A DNA stretch of 64,000 nucleotides from positions 372,001 to 436,000 of the forward strand of contig CP073341.1 in assembly GCA_018141785.1 (NCBI GenBank). Reading direction: 5' to 3'. The position numbers were made by a program, and so were the translations under genes. The DNA comes from Candidatus Paraprochloron terpiosi LD05 (GTDB lineage Bacteria; Cyanobacteriota; Cyanobacteriia; Cyanobacteriales; Prochloraceae). Each line of letters starts with the position of its first letter. The first letter of the stretch is position 1. Of this stretch, positions 59,535-64,000 are shown in pieces. The notes below the pieces were generated by a model that saw only the letters and a program-made list of their open reading frames with translations, did not search any database and was not told the origin of the DNA.

Positions 59535-60722
59535 ATGAATTCAGACGAATCCCCAATCCCAGATCAAGAGTTAGCTGTTCAAACATCGAATAGCTCGCAA
59601 GCACTCTCGGAAGAACTTTCTTTCGGGGGCGAAGATCCAGAACCAAAAGGTTTGTTTACTACCGACTCTCTCACTCCTGATACAATAGAGTCCAAAGGGG
59701 TAGAGTGCATCGCCCAAAAATCAGATAAAGCCGATACAGCAACAGAGCTAGGAGCGTATGTTGTAGGGCAACTATCAGAAAGAGTGGCTGAATTGCAACG
59801 GCTTCATGATACCCTAGAGGCTGAAATTGAGGCGCTCACTGAGAGTAAAAGTCACATTACTGATACTTTAGGACGAATAGTAGCAGCAGGACTTGAGGAG
59901 CTAGAGGAACGAAGGGAGCTTCTCCAAATAGAAATCGAACAACTAGAACTTCGCCGGGAAAGAATTAGGGAGGAAATGCGCACCAGTTTTGCGGGAATAT
60001 CTCAAGAACTGGCGATTCGGGTACAGGGTTTTAAAGATTATTTGGTCGGCAGTTTACAAGACTTGGCAGCGGCAGCAGAACAACTGGAATTGCCTACTCC
60101 TTCACGATGGTCTGAACCGAGAGAAACAGAACCAGGTCCTGCGCCCCTACCGACGCAATTTGCCGAACCGGTATTTCAAGAAAACGCAAAGCGAATTCGT
60201 CACATTCTTCACCAATACCGCACTCACCCCGATTATTACGGTCCTCCTTGGCAGTTGCGCCGCACTTTTGAACCAATTCACGCCGAAAGAGTGGAAGGTT
60301 GGTTTTTCTCCCAAGGAGGAAGAGGTGCAATACCGACCATGGGCAGCCGCTTACAGAATATTCTGCTCGCATCGTCGGTAATTTCGATTTTGCACAGTCT
60401 AGAAGGCGATCCCATGGCTGGGAGCAGGCGCAGACCTACTTTGGTGTTGGCTAATACTCCAGAAAGATTGGGGGAATGGCGGCGAGGTTTACAGGACTGC
60501 TTGGGAATTTCTCGCAGCGATTTTGGTCCCGAACGGGGTATCGTTCTCTTTGAAGCAACTGATGCTTTGGTACAAAAAGCGGATCGCTTGCTGGCGGATT
60601 CCCGCTTACCTTTAGTGGTTATTGATGAAACGGAAGATAAGGTTAGTCTTTCCCTGTTACAATTTCCTCTGTGGTTAGCTTTTGCCCCCGATCCCCAACA
60701 AACGTCTAGCTATATGTTTTAA
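59535..60722 (+). CDS. DUF3086 family protein
   Basis: 395 residues. The N-terminal third is low-complexity and coiled coil (LEELEERRELLQIEIEQLEL, RRERIREEMRTSFAGISQEL). A conserved C-terminal domain follows (RIRHILHQYRTHPDYYGPPW, GRGAIPTMGSRLQNILLASS, LVVIDETEDKVSLSLLQFPL). The function is unknown. It is 52 nt from the DUF3119 gene and 8 nt from plsY, so the three are likely co-transcribed. Confidence 0.9.
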   Translation: MNSDESPIPDQELAVQTSNSSQALSEELSFGGEDPEPKGLFTTDSLTPDTIESKGVECIAQKSDKADTATELGAYVVGQLSERVAELQRLHDTLEAEIEALTESKSHITDTLGRIVAAGLEELEERRELLQIEIEQLELRRERIREEMRTSFAGISQELAIRVQGFKDYLVGSLQDLAAAAEQLELPTPSRWSEPRETEPGPAPLPTQFAEPVFQENAKRIRHILHQYRTHPDYYGPPWQLRRTFEPIHAERVEGWFFSQGGRGAIPTMGSRLQNILLASSVISILHSLEGDPMAGSRRRPTLVLANTPERLGEWRRGLQDCLGISRSDFGPERGIVLFEATDALVQKADRLLADSRLPLVVIDETEDKVSLSLLQFPLWLAFAPDPQQTSSYMF

Positions 60723-60730
60723 TTCCTGCT

Positions 60731-61378
60731 ATGATCCAGTTTATCGTTTGTGGATTGCTCCCCATCGCTGCCTATTTATTAGGCTCAATTCCTACTGGTT
60801 ATTTACTCGGACAATATCTCCAGGAAATAGATATTCGCGACTATGGTTCTGGCTCCATTGGCGCGACTAATGTTTTGCGTACTCTGGGTAAGGGGGCGGC
60901 AATCGCTGTTTTGACCCTCGATTTGTTGAAGGGAGCCGGAGCTGTTGCCCTGGTTGATGGTGTAATTACTGTCAAGGCTGCGGGGATACCCCCAAGTTGG
61001 CAACCTTGGCTAGCCACCCTCGCCGCTTTGGCAGCAGTGTTAGGTCACAGCAAATCCATCTGGATTAATTTTACTGGAGGCAAATCGGTAGCGACGAGTT
61101 TGGGGGTGTTATTGGTGATGAACCCTTTCGTCGGCCTGGGAACCTTGGGGGTATTTCTCTTGGTATTGGCATTTTCCCGTATTGTTTCTCTAAGTTCTAT
61201 TAGTGGGGCGATAGCAGTAAATGTACTGATGATTGGACTGCAACAACCTTTGGCTTATATCTTGTTTGCTGCCGGGGCAGGGGGATACGTTATCTGGCGT
61301 CACCGCAGTAATATTGGCCGAATGCTTGCAGGAACTGAACCTCAGCTCGGACAAAACCAAACTGATTTCATTCGTTAA
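60731..61378 (+). CDS. plsY: Acyl-phosphate:glycerol-3-phosphate acyltransferase
   Basis: 215 residues with about five membrane segments. PlsY makes lysophosphatidate from glycerol-3-phosphate and acyl-phosphate, the first membrane step of phospholipid synthesis. Motifs: LLGSIPTGYLLGQYL, IRDYGSGSIGATNVLRTLGK, and LGHSKSIWINFTGGKSVATS. The 3' end overlaps that of proC by 11 nt (convergent). Confidence 0.96.
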   Translation: MIQFIVCGLLPIAAYLLGSIPTGYLLGQYLQEIDIRDYGSGSIGATNVLRTLGKGAAIAVLTLDLLKGAGAVALVDGVITVKAAGIPPSWQPWLATLAALAAVLGHSKSIWINFTGGKSVATSLGVLLVMNPFVGLGTLGVFLLVLAFSRIVSLSSISGAIAVNVLMIGLQQPLAYILFAAGAGGYVIWRHRSNIGRMLAGTEPQLGQNQTDFIR

Positions 61379-62201
61379 GGTAGGACTGCAATTCGACTGA
61401 ACGACGATAAGCGGCCAGTACTGCTTCAATTATTGCCGATCGCAAACCTGATTTCTCCAACTGAGCTACTCCAGCAATGGTGGTTCCTCCCGGACTGGTT
61501 ACCCGGTCTTTTAGTTCAGCCGGATGCAGCTTTTTCTTTTGGATCAGCTGTGCTGTTCCTAACACCGTTTGGAGGGCTAGTCTGGATGCCACAGCGCGAG
61601 GTAATCCGGCTGCTACACCCCCATCTGCTAAGGCTTCTATGGTGATCGCCACATAAGCAGGTCCGGAGCCGGAAAGCCCCGTCACCGCATCCATCAAGGA
61701 CTCTGGCACCTCTACTACTTGCCCCACAGCCGCAAAGATTGACTTGGCTTGGGCAAGATGACACTCTTGAACCTGGTTATGGGAGGAGGTCCCAGGCTCA
61801 GCGTAGCAGATCGCCGTCATTGCCGCACCTACAGTTGCCGGGGTATTGGGCATTGCCCTAATTACCGGATATTGGGGAAAAGCTGCTATCAGGCGACTTA
61901 AAGTAACTCCTGCTAAAATTGAAATTACTAAAGGTTTATTGGGGGTAACTTCTAAACCCGCTACAACTAGATCGAATACCTGGGGTTTAATCGCCAATAA
62001 TAAAACATCTGTCGCTGCTGCTGCTTCCCTGTTATCCTCTGTCACTTTTACCCGGTATTGCTGGTGCAAAAAATCACGCCGTGACTTTTCCGGTTCGCTC
62101 ACCAACATTTTCTTGGCAGGGTAAATCTCTTTAGTAAGAAGGCGGGATAGGATTGCTTCTCCCATGACCCCGCCGCCAATGATACCTAACTTGATAGTCA
62201 T
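61368..62201 (-). CDS. proC: Pyrroline-5-carboxylate reductase
   Basis: 277 residues. ProC reduces pyrroline-5-carboxylate to proline with NAD(P)H. It shows the N-terminal Rossmann motif LGIIGGGVMGEAILSRLL, LLAIKPQV, VIRAMPNTPATVGAAMTAI, and the C-terminal signature DAVTGLSGSGPAYVAITIEA with VTSPGGTTIAGVAQLEKSG. sepF is 14 nt upstream on the same strand; the sepF-proC pair is conserved in cyanobacteria and Gram-positives. Confidence 0.97.
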   Translation of the reverse strand: MTIKLGIIGGGVMGEAILSRLLTKEIYPAKKMLVSEPEKSRRDFLHQQYRVKVTEDNREAAAATDVLLLAIKPQVFDLVVAGLEVTPNKPLVISILAGVTLSRLIAAFPQYPVIRAMPNTPATVGAAMTAICYAEPGTSSHNQVQECHLAQAKSIFAAVGQVVEVPESLMDAVTGLSGSGPAYVAITIEALADGGVAAGLPRAVASRLALQTVLGTAQLIQKKKLHPAELKDRVTSPGGTTIAGVAQLEKSGLRSAIIEAVLAAYRRSVELQSYLNE

Positions 62202-62215
62202 GCAATAGTCCTGCT

Positions 62216-62803
62216 TTACTGAGCTATCCGACTTGCTTCAGGAGCCCAAGCAGTAGGCGCTGTCTGATGCGCGGGACTCTTTTGGGTAGGTTTAGGAGCG
62301 ACCTGTAACACTCCCGACTGGGTGCTGACTTGAACGCAGCTTGGGGTAAACAGGAAAATGCTCTCGCCAATGCGCTCTTGATGACCGTCGATGGCGTAAG
62401 TGCCTCCAGCAACAAAGTCTACGGCCCTTTGCGCCTCATCCGGGTCCATCACGTTTAAATTGAGAACCACAGAACGTCGCTCTCGCAGTACTTGAATCAC
62501 TTGAGGCATTTCCTCAAAAGAACGGGGCTCGAACACTACCACTTCTGAAATACCGTTATTAACTCCAGGCATTCCAATCACATTACTTCTTGTATTTGAT
62601 TCCATTGTTGCTTCCTCTGTTAAGTTTGACCTTCCGGCTTGACGTCGGCTACCTCGATGCTTTTCTTCCCTTACCGGGGAATGCTCTTGCTGATAAGAAT
62701 TTTGGTTGTCATTCCCATCCATTTCCTCATATTCATATTCTTCGTATTCTTCAGCTTCATTGAGACCTACGAAATCTTTTAGCTTCCCCAAGATTGAGTT
62801 CAT
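62216..62803 (-). CDS. sepF: Cell division protein SepF (Cdv2)
   Basis: 195 residues. SepF tethers and bundles FtsZ at the septum; the cyanobacterial homologue is also called Cdv2. An N-terminal amphipathic segment ([16 protein letters not shown]) is followed by a variable linker ([20 protein letters not shown]) and the conserved domain ([60 protein letters not shown]). Operon with proC. A 611-nt spacer separates it from pilM. Confidence 0.96.
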   Translation of the reverse strand: MNSILGKLKDFVGLNEAEEYEEYEYEEMDGNDNQNSYQQEHSPVREEKHRGSRRQAGRSNLTEEATMESNTRSNVIGMPGVNNGISEVVVFEPRSFEEMPQVIQVLRERRSVVLNLNVMDPDEAQRAVDFVAGGTYAIDGHQERIGESIFLFTPSCVQVSTQSGVLQVAPKPTQKSPAHQTAPTAWAPEASRIAQ

Positions 62804-63414
62804 AGTGCACTTTCCTTCACAACTCTATTAATAAATAAATAGGATATATCTCTCAGATTGCAATGGAATTCAATCACAAAGGAACACGAAATTCGCAGCT
62901 TCCGCAAACTTACTATCCCGCAGGGATACGCGAAGCAGCGCAGTATCGCATTTCTTCACAACCAAAAATGCCTAGCAGTCATCAGTTATCCTAAATTTAA
63001 GGACCACTATAGCTTAGAAATGTTTAACTAACAGTAGCTAATTCAGTTTTGCGCCAATAGCACGGACAGTCTTGCCCAGTAACTCGACCCCAGTCAAGCG
63101 GTCTGTTCCGTATTTTCCCTGACTTGATTCTATTCTTAAGATTTAATTTGGGATCGCTTATCGTAGTAGCGCGTCTAGGCGGTGGGTCCAATATCTTAGT
63201 ATGGATAAACCATACACCCTAAATATATTTAATAAAGTATGCTCAAGTTAAAAGATTCCACAGATGAATCGATTTGGCTCCAACGCAGTTGCCACTGTCA
63301 GCTAGGAGCGGTGATCGGTCGCACGTCAGGTATGATACCAGAGGTGCTGGTAACAGGGACTTATACTATAAAGATATTGCTAATTCGTCATTGTTTCGGC
63401 TCAGGGGAAAAATT
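62804..63414. other. Long spacer between sepF and pilM
   Basis: 611 nt. No convincing gene is seen. 62895-62955 holds a repeat-like piece with TATCCCGCAGGGATA and GCGAAGCAGCGCAG palindromic parts. The rest must contain the divergent promoters of sepF and pilM. GGGGAAAAATT before 63415 is a weak ribosome-binding site for pilM. Confidence 0.5.
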
Positions 63415-64000
63415 ATGTTAGGTCGTTTAACCAGTTTATTGAGAAGAAATGCCAATGGTATCGGAATCGAACTGGCTCCAGAACGGATCAATATCGTCCA
63501 ACTGCGAAAGCACAAACAGCAATACAAACTGGTAGCAAATTGTTCTGCTGAAGTTCCAGAAGGAATATTTGAAGAGGGAAAAATTGCTGATGGGTCAGTT
63601 TTAGCAGAACTGATTCAAGATACCTTGGCTAGCAATAATATTAAATCAACAAGAGTGGCTACCGCAGTGCCGATGCGAGAAGCAATCATGCGGATCGTAC
63701 CCATTCCAGCAGAACTAGACGATCAAGAATTGCACGATGCGGTACTGAATACTGAGGCGGCCCTATACCTACCTTATCCTCGCGAAGAAGTAGATTTGGA
63801 TTACCAAAAGCTCGGTTACTTTGAAGATGAAGATGGGATTGAAAAAGTAAATGTACTGCTGGTGGCCACCAAAAGGGAAATTACCGATCTGTATATGGAT
63901 ACTTTCCTTCAGGCTGGGTTAGAGATAGATGTTTTGGAGCTCAACAGCTTTGCTCTAATTAGAACAATCAGAGAGCAATTGCATCAATTTGGCTCTACAA
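63415..64000 (+). CDS. pilM: Type IV pilus assembly protein PilM (partial)
   Basis: The frame is open from ATG 63415 to the end of the window (about 195 residues). It starts MLGRLTSLLRRNANGIGIEL with APERINIVQLRK and contains VATAVPMREAIMRIVPIPAE and YPREEVDLDYQKLGY. PilM is the actin-like ATPase-fold protein of the type IV pilus inner-membrane platform and works with PilN, PilO and PilQ, usually encoded next downstream. It links functionally with the hmp genes at 51824-58161. Confidence 0.95.
   Translation, partial: MLGRLTSLLRRNANGIGIELAPERINIVQLRKHKQQYKLVANCSAEVPEGIFEEGKIADGSVLAELIQDTLASNNIKSTRVATAVPMREAIMRIVPIPAELDDQELHDAVLNTEAALYLPYPREEVDLDYQKLGYFEDEDGIEKVNVLLVATKREITDLYMDTFLQAGLEIDVLELNSFALIRTIREQLHQFGST

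Noticed and set aside
63239-63421. 60-codon open frame before pilM
   Set aside because: No family resemblance, it overlaps the pilM start and has no clear ribosome-binding site.

Overview
The window is chromosomal DNA of a filamentous, motile cyanobacterium. The evidence is cytochrome b6f subunit PetG, cytochrome cM, Ycf39, an MlaE/Ycf63-type permease, DUF1997, DUF2949, DUF3086, DUF3119 and DUF512 proteins, an RNase E with the cyanobacterial Arg-rich tail, frequent HIP1 octamers (GCGATCGC), and Hmp/Pil gliding-motility genes. The species cannot be named from this sequence. Heavy loads of group II introns, tnpB remnants and small dispersed repeats would suit an Oscillatoriales-type genome.

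Layout. 1-1034: end of tuf, then rpsJ and a DUF29 gene. 1205-10892: a large DUF4347 surface-protein gene, interrupted by an ORF-less group II intron whose removal restores the frame, frameshifted by a 29-nt palindromic insertion, and finally cut off by a 5'-truncated group II intron followed by a tnpB remnant. 10973-18010: housekeeping genes (pheA, DUF1997, rne, cysteine desulfurase, NUDIX, photolyase). 18011-21895: a repeat-rich patch with a NACHT NTPase carrying pentapeptide repeats and a broken HNH nuclease. 21892-27570: miaA, gyrB, cytM, petG, tRNA-Leu(GAG), queE and queC. 27657-31830: an orphan antitoxin-like gene, a retropepsin-like protein and three two-component genes that are all broken or need a frameshift. 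31911-41625: TPP riboswitch-thiC, Uma2, queG, cupin, DUF512, UPF0104, aroC, ycf39 and nadK. 41870-51765: the mobile-element core, with an intron relic, DUF2949, gloB, a repeat-riddled tnpB, another intron relic, tilS and a 5.4-kb stack of group II introns inserted in one another. 51824-58161: hmpF and, divergently, hmpB, hmpC and hmpD. 58167-62803: mlaE/ycf63, DUF3119, DUF3086, plsY, proC and sepF. 63415 to the end: start of pilM.

How the genes work together. queE, queC and queG belong to queuosine synthesis and miaA modifies tRNA position 37. hmpF, hmpBCD and pilM form a type IV pilus motility and taxis module. mlaE/ycf63, plsY and the DUF genes look like an envelope-lipid neighbourhood.

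The most unusual content is the interplay of three mobile layers. (1) Two group II intron families: A, about 2.6 kb with an RT-HNH protein, and B, about 0.84 kb without an ORF. They are stacked inside each other at 46389-51765. (2) tnpB remnants. (3) Tiny palindromic repeats, called here SDR-alpha (about 25 nt, CCCCCGGCATC...GATGGCGGGGG) and SDR-beta (25-27 nt, GACGCC...). They have entered the introns (including catalytic domain V twice at the same place), tnpB (in frame) and host genes, where they create frameshifts, protein tails and even a stop/start junction. No CRISPR array, prophage or rRNA operon was seen.
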